From NCBI RefSeq assembly GCF_022829365.1, contig NZ_JAKSYJ010000212.1, positions 1 through 64,000 on the forward strand: a stretch of 64,000 nt of DNA, read 5' to 3'. Of this stretch, positions 16,789-24,646 are shown piece after piece (the stretch's first letter is position 1; each line of letters begins with the position of its first letter). Source of the stretch: Methylobacterium sp. J-077. GTDB taxonomy: Bacteria; Pseudomonadota; Alphaproteobacteria; Rhizobiales; Beijerinckiaceae. A model generated the notes under the pieces. It was not told where the DNA came from and ran no database searches. It was given only the letters and a program-made list of their open reading frames with translations. The translations under genes and the position numbers were made by a program.

Positions 16789-16911
16789 TCATTCGCCGAA
16801 GATGCTAGTTGCTGCACCAAGGGTGCCTGCGCCGACAACCACAACTGCCAGCGGTATCATCAGACCGCAGGCAACCCCGATCAAAAACATCAGCATGGCG
16901 TCCTCCAACAT
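16789..16911 (-). CDS. Small membrane peptide (40 aa)
   Basis: The ATG at 16911 (or 16896) gives MLEDAMLMFLIGVACGLMIP followed by LAVVVVGAGTLGAATSIFGE, a single strong membrane helix. One-helix peptide of unknown role; compare 10195-10275 and 17823-17912. Confidence 0.4.
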   Translation of the reverse strand: MLEDAMLMFLIGVACGLMIPLAVVVVGAGTLGAATSIFGE

Positions 16912-17063
16912 ATCGTTGAGGGATGTACCTTCCCATGCGTGGTTTGGTTGCGCGTCGATGCGCGTGCCGTGGGTGATATCGGCTAAGCAATTTTGTGGAG
17001 CCTGAGACCGGCACTTTCGAGGTATTCTGCCCTCAACGCCTCTTCCACGAGGCGGGGATGGGG

Positions 17064-17327
17064 TCAGTGCCGCGTGCTGATGGGCACGGCACCGAACGAT
17101 GCGATGCCGTCCCGCTCTACGGCCTCGGCGAATGCACGGTAGGCGTCCTGCTCGGTTGCAAAGCGCTCCGGCCATTCGGTGCTGCCACTCGACATGTGAA
17201 TGACAGCCAGCTCCCAAGGATCCTGCGTCCCCGCGGTCCGATAGATCTCCACGTCGACGGTCTCACCCTCGCGGGTGAACGAACCAGACAACGGAGAGAG
17301 CTCGAACTCGCGGTCCTCGTCCTCCAC
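17064..17327 (-). CDS. Small hypothetical protein (87 aa) with a degenerate copy elsewhere
   Basis: A GTG start at 17327 preceded by GACGGAGGCG. The product is acidic at the start (MEDEDREFELSPLSGSF), then has beta-type strands and a helix (DAYRAFAEAVERDGIASFGA). The same 3' half, together with the CGCCTC/GAGGCG hairpin downstream, recurs at 22018-22140, where the gene is truncated. Soluble, function unknown. Confidence 0.55.
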   Translation of the reverse strand: MEDEDREFELSPLSGSFTREGETVDVEIYRTAGTQDPWELAVIHMSSGSTEWPERFATEQDAYRAFAEAVERDGIASFGAVPISTRH

Positions 17328-17338
17328 AGTCGCCTCCG

Positions 17339-17680
17339 TCAGTTCGCCCGTGCCCTACCCAATACCGTGATGAGACCGCCGACAAGCAGCCCGGTCAGCA
17401 GGATCATGGCGCCGGCATAGTGGTAGCCCGCACCGTGGAGGAGCCTGACCGCAGCCACTGCGACGACCATGACGCCCAGTCCCACGGCCAGTGGTTCCGG
17501 CCGCCCTTCGCCTTCAAGTGGTCGGTGAGGGTCATCAGTTCGCCCCTCAGGATCCTTACGGTGCCACACGTAGCCCTGGCCGGTGAGCCAGTCCGTTATA
17601 GCCCAGCCCAGAGCCAGGCCGCTCCCATCATGGCGGTACCGCCGGACGCCAACGCCACTACAATGTAGCGGTGCAAGCAA
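17339..17680 (-). CDS. Small membrane protein, uncertain start
   Basis: The C-terminal part is convincing: PEPLAVGLGVMVVAVAAVRL, then GYHYAGAMILLTGLLVGGLI, two membrane helices joined by a short HGAGYHY loop. The N-terminal part (ITDWLTGQGYVWH) resembles sequence common to short accessory proteins. The frame opens only at a weak TTG (17680), so the true start is unsure. Confidence 0.4.
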   Translation of the reverse strand: MLAPLHCSGVGVRRYRHDGSGLALGWAITDWLTGQGYVWHRKDPEGRTDDPHRPLEGEGRPEPLAVGLGVMVVAVAAVRLLHGAGYHYAGAMILLTGLLVGGLITVLGRARAN

Positions 17681-17822
17681 TCGTAGATAGGTATCGGCAT
17701 GGATGGGTGCTCGCAGTAGCGGAGCAACTGATGCCCATGAAGGACATTCCCCCGCCAGCGATAAATCTTAACGGTTCGTCAATTCAGCATTTGCGTGGTT
17801 CGCGAGCCACAGCGTCTGAAAG

Positions 17823-17912
17823 TCAAACTGCATTGCGCGTCACCAGGCCGCCGAGGACTACAACCGCGACGACGGCAATTGCAACTACGGCGGCAATCAG
17901 GATGGCACGCAT
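17823..17912 (-). CDS. Putative 29-aa membrane peptide
   Basis: The ATG at 17912 gives MRAILIAAVVAIAVVAVVVL followed by GGLVTRNAV: one membrane helix with a short polar end. I recall similar tiny peptides in related genomes. Translation is unproven. Confidence 0.35.
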   Translation of the reverse strand: MRAILIAAVVAIAVVAVVVLGGLVTRNAV

Positions 17913-17946
17913 CTGCCCGCTCCCAGCTCGCCGACGAGCGTGACAA

Positions 17947-18054
17947 TCACTTCAGGTAGCCCTTCGCTTTCAGGTGCTCGGTTAGGAGCTTCACAGAACG
18001 CTTCCAGTCATATCGCGCCGTCAGATCTCGCTGCCGTGCGCTCAATCTGCTCAC
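17947..18054 (-). CDS. Small basic peptide (35 aa)
   Basis: A GTG at 18054 opens a frame ending DWKRSVKLLTEHLKAKGYLK. An equivalent TLTDHLKAKGG is encoded within 17480-17540 on the same strand in another frame, so an LT-x-HLKAKG motif is duplicated here. Probably a short helical protein or the tail of a lost gene. Confidence 0.35.
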   Translation of the reverse strand: MSRLSARQRDLTARYDWKRSVKLLTEHLKAKGYLK

Positions 18055-18140
18055 TTTGGCTGTACCGATTAACGCTGATCGGGCGCGCATGGCCGCGCGA
18101 GCCGTGATCACATGGCCGCCCGGCCGGTTACACGCTGCTG

Positions 18141-18377
18141 CTAAGCTGAGACGCTTTGTTGAGTGTCAGCCCTGTCGGGGAGGCTCCACCGCTGGGACAA
18201 TCCAGAGCCGACACTTCGAGCCAAGCCATGCCGTTCCAGCGCCAGACAGGCTGCCAGCGTCGGGCCATTGCGCTGGCTCACCGGTACGCCAGCTCGGGAC
18301 TTAACCACACTCGTGCTGACCGGGTGGTCCGTCAGCACCTTTAGAATGGCTTGTTCTAAATCGGTCAAAGATCGCAT
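18141..18377 (-). CDS. Small winged-helix-like protein (78 aa)
   Basis: The ATG at 18377 (a GTG lies at 18386) gives MRSLTDLEQAILKVLTDHPV. Helices and the pattern VVKSRAGVPVSQRNGPTLAA-CLALERHGLARSVG followed by SQRWSLPD suit a winged-helix DNA-binding fold: recognition helix, then a wing ending in a W-x-L strand. Probable regulator of phage or plasmid type; partner unknown. Confidence 0.5.
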   Translation of the reverse strand: MRSLTDLEQAILKVLTDHPVSTSVVKSRAGVPVSQRNGPTLAACLALERHGLARSVGSGLSQRWSLPDRADTQQSVSA

Positions 18378-18550
18378 TCCGAACACGGTGCATGACCGAC
18401 GCCAAGCCCACGCTTCGATTGCTCACAATCCTGTCAGGCACACGCCTCGCGCCCGATGAGTTCGAGTTTTCGATCTGTGATGCGAAGAGCCTTGGGCGGT
18501 GCGGTGGCTGAAATGCTCGACGCATTCGTCGCTCCGCGCTACCGACCTGA

Positions 18551-18816
18551 ATGGCCAAAGAGATCCCAAGCGTCGGCGACCTGCACCGCAATTCCGAAGT
18601 GACGGACGACGGATCGCAGCGGCGACGGCCGCCTACCTGAAGGATTGGAACGCCGAGCCGTTCGTCTTCAAATCGGGCCTCCGCGTCGACGTGGCCAAGG
18701 CGATCGAGATGCACCCCCAGGCCAAGAAGCTGCTGGCGCAGGAGGGCGCCACGCCCGGCCTGCGGCGCACGATGGTCATGACCGCTGTCATCATGGGTTT
18801 CCCGGTCCAAGGATGA
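18551..18816 (+). pseudogene. Small conserved gene with a one-base deletion
   Basis: The ATG at 18551 reads MAKEIPSVGDLHRNSEVTDD. The rest, RIAAATAAYLKDWNAEPFVF then KSGLRVDVAKAIEMHPQAKK and GLRRTMVMTAVIMGFPV, is in another frame. Adding one base near 18605-18612 gives a continuous 88-residue protein ending at 18816. The frame is otherwise intact, so the lesion is recent or a sequencing error. Its TGA overlaps the ATG of the next gene (ATGA at 18813). Confidence 0.6.
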
Positions 18817-19040
18817 GCGAGTCGTCCAACGCTCTAGACAAAGCCGCGGCCCACCGGGCGATGGCGCGCCTCGATGGTTTTGCTAGTGGCCTGGGGCTTG
18901 ACGAGTCGACCACGCGGGCGATCGTCGAGAAGGTGATTGGAGACATGCCCGAGCAGCCGGACGAGGAACGCCTTGCCGAGGCGCGCCGCCGGATGATCGT
19001 AGCCTCGTGCTTGAGGAGGATCCCATTGCCGAAGCCGTGA
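18813..19040 (+). CDS. Small helical hypothetical protein (75 aa)
   Basis: The ATG at 18813 overlaps the preceding stop. The product MSESSNALDKAAAHRAMARL has three predicted helices and an acidic middle (GDMPEQPDEERLAEARRR). Its end overlaps the next gene by 34 bp. Likely translated in a string of small accessory genes (18551-19398). Confidence 0.5.
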   Translation: MSESSNALDKAAAHRAMARLDGFASGLGLDESTTRAIVEKVIGDMPEQPDEERLAEARRRMIVASCLRRIPLPKP

Positions 19041-19189
19041 CCGTCCTCATGTCCCGCGGCCACACCGTCGAGGCCGACGACGATTTCGAGCGCTGGCGCG
19101 TCGATGGCGGCGACTGGCTCACCGCCGGCGACCTCCTGGCCTGGGCCATTGTGCTCGGCCTGAACGCCGGCGTTGGCCGGCTGCAGTAG
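19007..19189 (+). CDS. Small hypothetical protein (60 aa)
   Basis: A GTG at 19007 opens the frame; a later start is possible because GAGGAGGA lies at 19013-19020. The chain has AVTVLMSRGHTVEADDDFER followed by WRVDGGDWLTAGDLLAWA. The alternating helix and short strand pattern looks like a genuine small soluble protein. No family recognised. Confidence 0.5.
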   Translation: MLEEDPIAEAVTVLMSRGHTVEADDDFERWRVDGGDWLTAGDLLAWAIVLGLNAGVGRLQ

Positions 19190-19197
19190 CGTAGATC

Positions 19198-19398
19198 GTG
19201 CCGCAGACGCTCTCTGGCTGGATCCTGTTCGCCGCCATCCTCATCTCAGGTATGACCGCAGGCTCGACCGCTGCGGCCATGCTCGACGATGCGTGGGAGG
19301 GCCAGGCGATCGAGCGGCGCGACGTCCTCACGCTCCTGCTGTTCGGGACGCTGCTGGTGACGTCTGCGCTCCTGCTGCTGTGGGTCGAGCCGCGATGA
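19198..19398 (+). CDS. Small two-helix membrane protein (66 aa)
   Basis: A GTG at 19198, just 8 bp after the upstream gene. The product has two hydrophobic segments (LSGWILFAAILISGMTAG and VLTLLLFGTLLVTSALLLLW) separated by a charged linker (DDAWEGQAIERRD). Inner-membrane hairpin protein of unknown role. Confidence 0.55.
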   Translation: MPQTLSGWILFAAILISGMTAGSTAAAMLDDAWEGQAIERRDVLTLLLFGTLLVTSALLLLWVEPR

Positions 19399-19510
19399 CG
19401 GGTTGGCCTTGGCCACCAGCTTGGTCTTGCCGCTCCGATCAAGGCAACGCCGCCTTTACCCTGGCCACAACGTGTTGAAACATGCCTGTGGCATCATGCG
19501 TACCTCGCTC

Positions 19511-19777
19511 ATGAGCAGCGAACGCATCATACCGACCGAGCCGGTTCCCAAGCCCGAGGACACGCTCACCCAGATGTCGCATCCCGAGTTCATTGCAGGT
19601 TGGAAAGCCCTGGTGGGAGAGCCGCCCGCCGCGATGCTCGAAGATCGCTCCAAGATGATCCGAGTCTTGGTGGAAAGCACCCCAATCGCTCCCCTGGAGG
19701 GCGTGGACGAGGTGGTCGAGGGCGATCAAGCGATACCGGTTCAGTCGCTGCGATCCTCGGCGAAGGCGTTGTCGTAG
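19511..19777 (+). CDS. Small hypothetical protein (88 aa)
   Basis: The ATG at 19511 is chosen because the conserved-looking part begins there: MSSERIIPTEPVPKPEDTLT. Then come MSHPEFIAGWKALVGEPPAA and MIRVLVESTPIAPLEG. Similar proteins with the EPxPKPED and FxAGWKxxVGEPPAAM segments occur, as I recall, in Methylobacterium. The C-terminus may be extended by mutation. Soluble; function unknown. Confidence 0.5.
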   Translation: MSSERIIPTEPVPKPEDTLTQMSHPEFIAGWKALVGEPPAAMLEDRSKMIRVLVESTPIAPLEGVDEVVEGDQAIPVQSLRSSAKALS

Positions 19778-19806
19778 GCGTCCAGCAGACAAGCCAAGGG
19801 ACGCAT
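19741..19806 (-). other. Possible gene remnant (21 codons)
   Basis: On the complementary strand the ATG at 19806 reads MRPLACLLDAYDNAFAEDRS followed by D and a stop. The helix pattern looks protein-like, but it overlaps the 3' end of the 19511 gene and has no ribosome site. Possibly the end of a decayed gene. Confidence 0.2.
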
Positions 19807-19889
19807 GGGATCCCTCCCCGCCTGGGACGCAGGGCCCTCGTTGGCTCATGGGAAGCACGCGGACACAAATCTCGTTCAACCGCTGCCCG

Positions 19890-20147
19890 CTACTTGATCG
19901 CCTCCGGGTGTGGCCTCGCCTCACCCTTGAAGTGCTGCGGGGTCAATGGGCAGCCATCGTGGATGCGAAAGTGCGATAGCGACGTGCGCCTCATCGGCGT
20001 GTAGCCGCCCATGACCATTATCCGTCCGCCACAGGCCGGGCAGCGTTTAACAGCATCACGGTGGCGAGCCTGAGCCTCATCGACCGGCATGGCTACCCAT
20101 GCCCCGTCGGACAGGACATCGCAGGTAAGGGATGATGGCGTTGGCAT
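19890..20147 (-). CDS. CPxC-motif small protein (85 aa), intact paralogue of 9415
   Basis: The ATG at 20147 (a TTG lies at 20153) opens an 85-residue frame, exactly the length of the repaired 9415 pseudogene. Shared features: an early Cys (LTCDVLSDGAWV), AVKRCPACGGRIMVMGGYTP, and a second half with SHFRIHDGCP. The CPxC plus later His/Cys suggests a zinc-ribbon of the kind seen in small accessory proteins. No known partner. Confidence 0.6.
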   Translation of the reverse strand: MPTPSSLTCDVLSDGAWVAMPVDEAQARHRDAVKRCPACGGRIMVMGGYTPMRRTSLSHFRIHDGCPLTPQHFKGEARPHPEAIK

Positions 20148-20212
20148 ATCCAATCATGCTGCGTCAGCACCATCACGGCTAGGCCATTGAGGTCACACCG
20201 TAGGACGCTCGG

Positions 20213-20246
20213 CCCCGCCGCCCGATCTGATCACGGGCTGGCGGGG
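20213..20246. repeat. GC hairpin repeat, copy 3
   Basis: CCCCGCCGCCCG, loop ATCTGATCA, CGGGC-T-GGCGGGG. It differs from copy 1 only in the loop. It begins 2 bp beyond the stop of the leftward response-regulator gene, a position suited to a terminator. Confidence 0.65.
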
Positions 20247-20247
20247 T

Positions 20248-20679
20248 CTACAGCTGTGTGGTTGCGGTCTGACTGGCTGCCAGCGCCGATAATTGGTCGC
20301 TGGGCCAAACGTCCTCGATGACCTCGCGCAGAGCCGCGGGCATGAAGGGCTTGATCAGGCAGGCGTTTACCCCCGCGCGCCGGGCGGCCGTGAAGGCATG
20401 AGCTTGCTCCTTCGTGGTCATCACCACGAAGAGAGTTTCACGCAGACGCCGGTCTTCACGCACGGTGCGTAGCAGTTCAAGGCCGGACATCGGGAACATA
20501 TTCCAGTCCGAGATCACCAAGCCGTAGGGCCGTTCATTCAGCATGGCGAGCGCTGCTGCCTCGTCAGGAGCCTCATGCACGTCGTGAACCCCGATCTGAT
20601 TGAGTACGGCACGCACGACAGCACGGATCATCGCCACATCGTCGACCACGAGTACCGGCAGTTGGCGCAAATCAGGCAT
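20248..20679 (-). CDS. Single-domain response regulator (CheY-like)
   Basis: The ATG at 20679 (MPDLRQLPVLVVDD) begins a 143-residue receiver. The acidic pair is VVDDVAM, the phospho-acceptor is in LVISDWNMFPMSG, the Thr is in VVMTTKEQ and the Lys is in CLIKPF, all intact. The W-N-M-x-P-x-S-G-L-x-L-L-x-x-V-R stretch is typical of CheY proper. A chemotaxis or phosphorelay partner is not present here. The short C-terminal tail is Ala/Thr/Gln-rich. Confidence 0.88.
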   Translation of the reverse strand: MPDLRQLPVLVVDDVAMIRAVVRAVLNQIGVHDVHEAPDEAAALAMLNERPYGLVISDWNMFPMSGLELLRTVREDRRLRETLFVVMTTKEQAHAFTAARRAGVNACLIKPFMPAALREVIEDVWPSDQLSALAASQTATTQL

Positions 20680-20745
20680 GGTCGTTCGAGGCACCGTTGG
20701 GTTTGATCTCGGTCAGGGAAGCAATGGACGGCTTAGATCGCCTTC

Positions 20746-21282
20746 TCATGCCGCCGCTTGATCCGGGAGAACCGTCAAATCCGCGAACTCGGACAGGATC
20801 GTTTCCTGCACACGAGCCAGCCAGCCTTCCGCGTCGCGAGCATGCTGTTCCGCCTTGCGAGCACGCTCTTCAGCGGCTTTTGCCCAACCTTCGGCGGCCG
20901 TGACGTGAACTTCCGCACAAAGTTGGGCCTCACGCCCTATTGCTTCGGCAATGTGTGCCCGCTCGTCAGAGGCGATGATGCCGTCGCGTGCCCGCTGCAG
21001 TGCCTCCTCGAAACGGGCTTCCTGTTGGCGAGCTTGCGCCTGTACCTCGCGCGCTTGGCGTGCGGCAGCCCGCACGAGATCGATCAGCCCACTCCAATCT
21101 TTCGGGGACGGCTGCGGGATCGACACATGCGTCTGAGCGTCCGTCGACGAGACGATGCGAAGAAGGTTACTCAGATCGGCTCGAGGCGCGACTAGCGGCT
21201 CATCGGCCGTGTCGACCGATGACGCATATGCTGTTCTTAGGAGACGCTGCAATTCGCCCACGGGAAACGTTCCACGACCCAT
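20746..21282 (-). CDS. Coiled-coil hypothetical protein (178 aa)
   Basis: The ATG at 21282 gives a short head (MGRGTFPVGELQRLLRTAYA), a polar linker and then a long Ala/Glu/Arg-rich helix from about 65 to 165 with heptad character (QAREVQAQARQQEARFEEAL and EERARKAEQHARDAEGWLAR). Soluble coiled-coil protein; it is upstream of the CheY-like gene on the same strand and might be co-expressed (66 bp from its end to that start). Function unknown. Confidence 0.55.
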   Translation of the reverse strand: MGRGTFPVGELQRLLRTAYASSVDTADEPLVAPRADLSNLLRIVSSTDAQTHVSIPQPSPKDWSGLIDLVRAAARQAREVQAQARQQEARFEEALQRARDGIIASDERAHIAEAIGREAQLCAEVHVTAAEGWAKAAEERARKAEQHARDAEGWLARVQETILSEFADLTVLPDQAAA

Positions 21283-21712
21283 AGTCTAACTAGCAGACTA
21301 GAGTGCTTAAAGGATCGTTAAAGCTCTGATCAACAATTATTGAGTTGATGAGCGATCCGAAGTCGAGTGCGGTTGATTGGGCGTTAAAGGCCTCTACGCG
21401 CTAATCATTACCGCTTTCGCAACTGTCTCCCGATACCGCCGGCCTCCCCTATCGGTACACCACGCCGATACAGACCGCTCTGGGAAAGGGGCCTTTTAGA
21501 GGTCGCGGGAATGAGCGCTTCTCCCGAGGGGTATCCCTATCTCCGAATAAAAAATGGGGTCCTTTTTATTGGGCACCCACGAGCGGGTCGGCAGGCTTGG
21601 GCTTGGCTTTCAATCGCGGAAACTCAGCACACTCAATGTGGGCTCAGCTCACGGCGAGCGCGCAGGGGACAATGGACGGGATTATGGTAAGGATTGGCAT
21701 CGGACTGCCCCC
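21283..21712. other. Gene-free stretch
   Basis: About 430 bp. The only feature is an AT-rich inverted repeat, AATAAAAA at 21546-21553 and TTTTTATT at 21563-21570 around TGGGGTCC. A frame crosses the region but is antisense to the real gene at 21713. Confidence 0.35.
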
Positions 21713-21943
21713 TCACGATCGTCGCGGTCCCGGACGAAGCTTTATCGGGCGAGCCAACTGTCGGATCTTGAGCTCTGCATCTCGCGCCGTCCGCAATGCC
21801 TTGAGCCGCATGGTCCGCTCATCGAAATCAATCCGCTCAGCTTCAACCTCATCGCGAATGTTTTGAGCGTTTTCCTCCCGGAATACATTTCGATCGGCCA
21901 GTGTCGCGATATGACCAAGGAGGTGGAACGGCAGATTTGACAT
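21713..21943 (-). CDS. Small helical protein, EVEAER family (76 aa)
   Basis: The ATG at 21943 gives MSNLPFHLLGHIATLADRNV, then EVEAERIDFDERTMRLKALR shared with the 59-aa protein at 16416-16595. The C-terminus is basic (KIRQLARPIKLRPGPRRS). The conservation of the E-V-E-A-E-R core between two otherwise different small proteins supports both as real. Function unknown. Confidence 0.5.
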   Translation of the reverse strand: MSNLPFHLLGHIATLADRNVFREENAQNIRDEVEAERIDFDERTMRLKALRTARDAELKIRQLARPIKLRPGPRRS

Positions 21944-22044
21944 CGCCTAAACCTCGCCAGCATCTTGGTAGATAGATGGGGTTCCGTTCATCCATTTACG
22001 ACCGCTTGACCCTTAGCGCCTCTTCCGCGAGGCGGCGGATAGGG

Positions 22045-22140
22045 TCAGTGCACCACTTTGCTGACCGTGCGCCAAACGATGCGATGCCGCCTCTCTACGG
22101 TCTCTGCGAACGCGCGGTAGGCGTCCTTCCGGGGCACCAT
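22045..22140 (-). pseudogene. Truncated copy of the 17064-17327 gene
   Basis: The frame from the ATG at 22140 reads MVPRKDAYRAFAETVERRHR and stops at 22045-22047. It corresponds to the last third of the 17064 gene (DAYRAFAEAVERDG), and the downstream hairpin CGCCTCTTCC-GCGAGGCG is conserved at both loci. The 5' two thirds are missing. A duplicated and decayed copy. Confidence 0.55.
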
Positions 22141-22199
22141 AATTTGCTACTCCGGATCAATGGTCTCGTTCCGACTTCCTGCCTGGAACACCATATCCA

Positions 22200-24401
22200 T
22201 CACGCTGTGCGCGCCAGCCACTCGCGCAGTTTAGTCCAGCGCGGTCGCGTGTTGCCGCCGCGGACTGCGATGCCCAGTGCCTTGCGCTGCCCGAGCAGCA
22301 CGACCAACCGCTTGCCGCGGGTGACCCCTGTGTACAGGAGGTTCCTCGCCAGCATCGTCCAATGCTGCATGGCGAGGGGTATCACCACCGCCGGGTACTC
22401 CGAGCCCTGCGACTTGTGGATGGTCGTGGCGTAGGCCGGCACCAGCGTGTCGACCTCGCCGTACGGGTAGACAACCTCGCGGCCGTCGAAATCGACGATC
22501 ACCGCGCCCTCGTCCTCGTCGATGCGCGCCACCGTGCCGAGATCGCCGTTAAACACCTCCCGGTCGTAGTCGTTCTGGCTCTCCATCACTCGGTCGCCGG
22601 GTGAGAAGCGCCAGCCGAACCGCTCCATCGAGATGGCGGGGTTCGGGTTCAGCACCGCCTGGAGCTCGTGGTTGAGATTGCGCGCGCCGAGCACGCCGCG
22701 CTGCATCGGGGTGAGCACCTGCACGTCCCGGACCGGATCGAGGCCGAAGCGCGCCGGGATGCGCTTGGTCACCACCTCAATCAGCGTCGCCACGGCGGGC
22801 TCGGGCTCGTCAATCTCGATCAGGTGGAAGTCGCTGTCCGTGCCCCGCGCGGCCGGCTCGGGCATCTTGCCGGCGTTGATCCGGTGCGCATTCACGACGA
22901 TCCGGCTCTCGGCCGCCTGCCGAAACACTTCGGTCAGCCGCGCCACCGGGATAGCCCCCGAGGCGATGATGTCGGCCAACACCTGCCCGGGCCCGACCGA
23001 GGGCAGCTGGTCAACATCGCCGACGAGGAGCAGTGCGGCGTGCTCCGGCACCGCCTTGGTCAGGGCGTTCATTAGCGGCACGTCGACCATCGAGGTCTCG
23101 TCGATCACCAGCAGGTCGCAGACGAGCGTGTTGTCCTCGTTGCGCGAGAAGCCGCCGTGCTTCGGGTCGATCTCCAGCAGGCGGTGGATCGTCTTGGCCT
23201 CGAGCCCGGTCTGCTCGGTCATGCGCTTGGCCGCCCGGCCGGTCGGGGCGGCAAGCAGCACCTGCACACCCTTCGCCCGCAGGATGCGTAGGATCGTGTC
23301 GAGCGTCGAGGTCTTGCCCACGCCCGGACCGCCGGTGATCACCGCGAGCTTGGCGCCGAGCACCAGCCGCACGGCTTCCCCCTGCGAGGGCGAGAGCGTC
23401 TTGCCGGTCTTGTCCTGGACCCAGGGCAGCGCCCGGGCGAGGTCGATCTCCGGCCAGGGCGGTGCGCCTTTCATTCGGCGGAGCAGCCGCTCGGCGATCA
23501 TCCGCTCGGCGGCGTGCAGCCCAGCCAGGAAGATGCACGCCTTGTCGCCGAGGATGTCCTGCACGACCTCGCCGGTCTCCAGCACGTCGAGCAGCGCCGA
23601 GCGGATCAGCGCCGCCTCGACGCCGAGCAGCTCGCCGGCGAGCTTGATCAGCTCCGCCACAGGGAGCGCGCAGTGTCCGCCGTCGGTCGCCGTCTGCAGG
23701 GCAAACGAGATGCCGGCGCGCAGCCGCTGGGGCGCCTCCGGGGTCAGCCCGAGCTTCATCGCGATGGCGTCGGCGGTCTTGAAGCCGATGCCGCGGATGT
23801 CCTTGGCCAGCCGATACGGATCCTCGGTCATGACCACGATGGCGTCGTGCCCATAGGTCTTGAAGATCCGCACCGCTCGAGCTGTGCCGACGCCGCGGGC
23901 GTGCAGGAACAGCATGATCTCGCGCACCGCCTTCTGCTCGGCCCAGCCGGCGATGATGCGGGCGGCGCGCTTCGGGCCGATGCCGGCGACCTCGGGCAGT
24001 CGCTGCGGCTCGGCCTCGATGATCTCGAACGTGCCCTCCCCGAACGCCGCGACGATGCGCTTGGCCATGGCCGGACCGATGCCGCGCATGTGGCCGGAGG
24101 CGAGGTATTTCTCGATGCCCTCCACCCCGGTGGGCGGCGTGACCTTGAGGGTGTCGGCCTTGAACTGCACGCCGTGCTGGCGATCCGTGTGCCAGATGCC
24201 GGTGGCGGTGATCCACTCGCCAGCCGCGATGGCGGGGGCATGCCCGATCACGGGGACGAGGTCACGCTTGCCCCGAGCTTGGACCTTGAGCACGCAGAAG
24301 CCGGTCTCGGGGCTGTGGAAGGTGACGCGCTCGATGGTACCTGCCAGCGCCTCAACGGGCTGACCGCGTTCAAACTGCCGCGGCCGCCCTCTCTCAGTCA
24401 T
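22200..24401 (-). CDS. recD2: RecD2-type ATP-dependent DNA helicase
   Basis: A 733-residue superfamily-1B helicase of the RecD2 (RecD-like, RecBC-independent) family. The N-terminal OB-like region (GTIERVTFHSPETGFCVLKV) is followed by tandem helix-hairpin-helix motifs (RGIGPAMAKRI, AGIGPKRAARI, RGIGFKTADAI). Walker A is GGPGVGKTS at 357-365, motif II is LVIDETSMVD, and motifs V/VI are YATTIHKSQGSEYPAVVIPL and LLYTGVTRGKR. The length is normal. A 5'-3' helicase linked to repair and genome stability. It stands alone, facing a decayed region downstream. Confidence 0.95.
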   Translation of the reverse strand: MTERGRPRQFERGQPVEALAGTIERVTFHSPETGFCVLKVQARGKRDLVPVIGHAPAIAAGEWITATGIWHTDRQHGVQFKADTLKVTPPTGVEGIEKYLASGHMRGIGPAMAKRIVAAFGEGTFEIIEAEPQRLPEVAGIGPKRAARIIAGWAEQKAVREIMLFLHARGVGTARAVRIFKTYGHDAIVVMTEDPYRLAKDIRGIGFKTADAIAMKLGLTPEAPQRLRAGISFALQTATDGGHCALPVAELIKLAGELLGVEAALIRSALLDVLETGEVVQDILGDKACIFLAGLHAAERMIAERLLRRMKGAPPWPEIDLARALPWVQDKTGKTLSPSQGEAVRLVLGAKLAVITGGPGVGKTSTLDTILRILRAKGVQVLLAAPTGRAAKRMTEQTGLEAKTIHRLLEIDPKHGGFSRNEDNTLVCDLLVIDETSMVDVPLMNALTKAVPEHAALLLVGDVDQLPSVGPGQVLADIIASGAIPVARLTEVFRQAAESRIVVNAHRINAGKMPEPAARGTDSDFHLIEIDEPEPAVATLIEVVTKRIPARFGLDPVRDVQVLTPMQRGVLGARNLNHELQAVLNPNPAISMERFGWRFSPGDRVMESQNDYDREVFNGDLGTVARIDEDEGAVIVDFDGREVVYPYGEVDTLVPAYATTIHKSQGSEYPAVVIPLAMQHWTMLARNLLYTGVTRGKRLVVLLGQRKALGIAVRGGNTRPRWTKLREWLARTA

Positions 24402-24501
24402 GGGATACGTCCAGGCAGCGTTCGCTGACGCTTCAAACCGCTACTGGCTCGAAATCTCGGAGCAGACGGGCAGCGACTACGAGAAGATCGGCCAAGCCTG
24501 A
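24400..24501 (+). CDS. Putative 33-aa peptide divergent from recD2
   Basis: The ATG at 24400 overlaps the start codon of recD2 on the other strand (CATG at 24399-24402). The frame reads MGYVQAAFADASNRYWLEIS followed by EQTGSDYEKIGQA and stops at 24499-24501. It may be a remnant of a longer gene now cut by the helicase gene. Weak evidence. Confidence 0.25.
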   Translation: MGYVQAAFADASNRYWLEISEQTGSDYEKIGQA

Positions 24502-24646
24502 TGAAGGCACAATGGCGACGCGTTGCCCCGCTCGCGAGTTCACCAGGTTATCTGCTACACCTGACGACCCGCGGTCTCTCTGCCGCAGGAACACGACAAT
24601 CCTGCTCTGGTTCGCTGATCGAGATCAACGAGCGGGAGGGCGAGAC

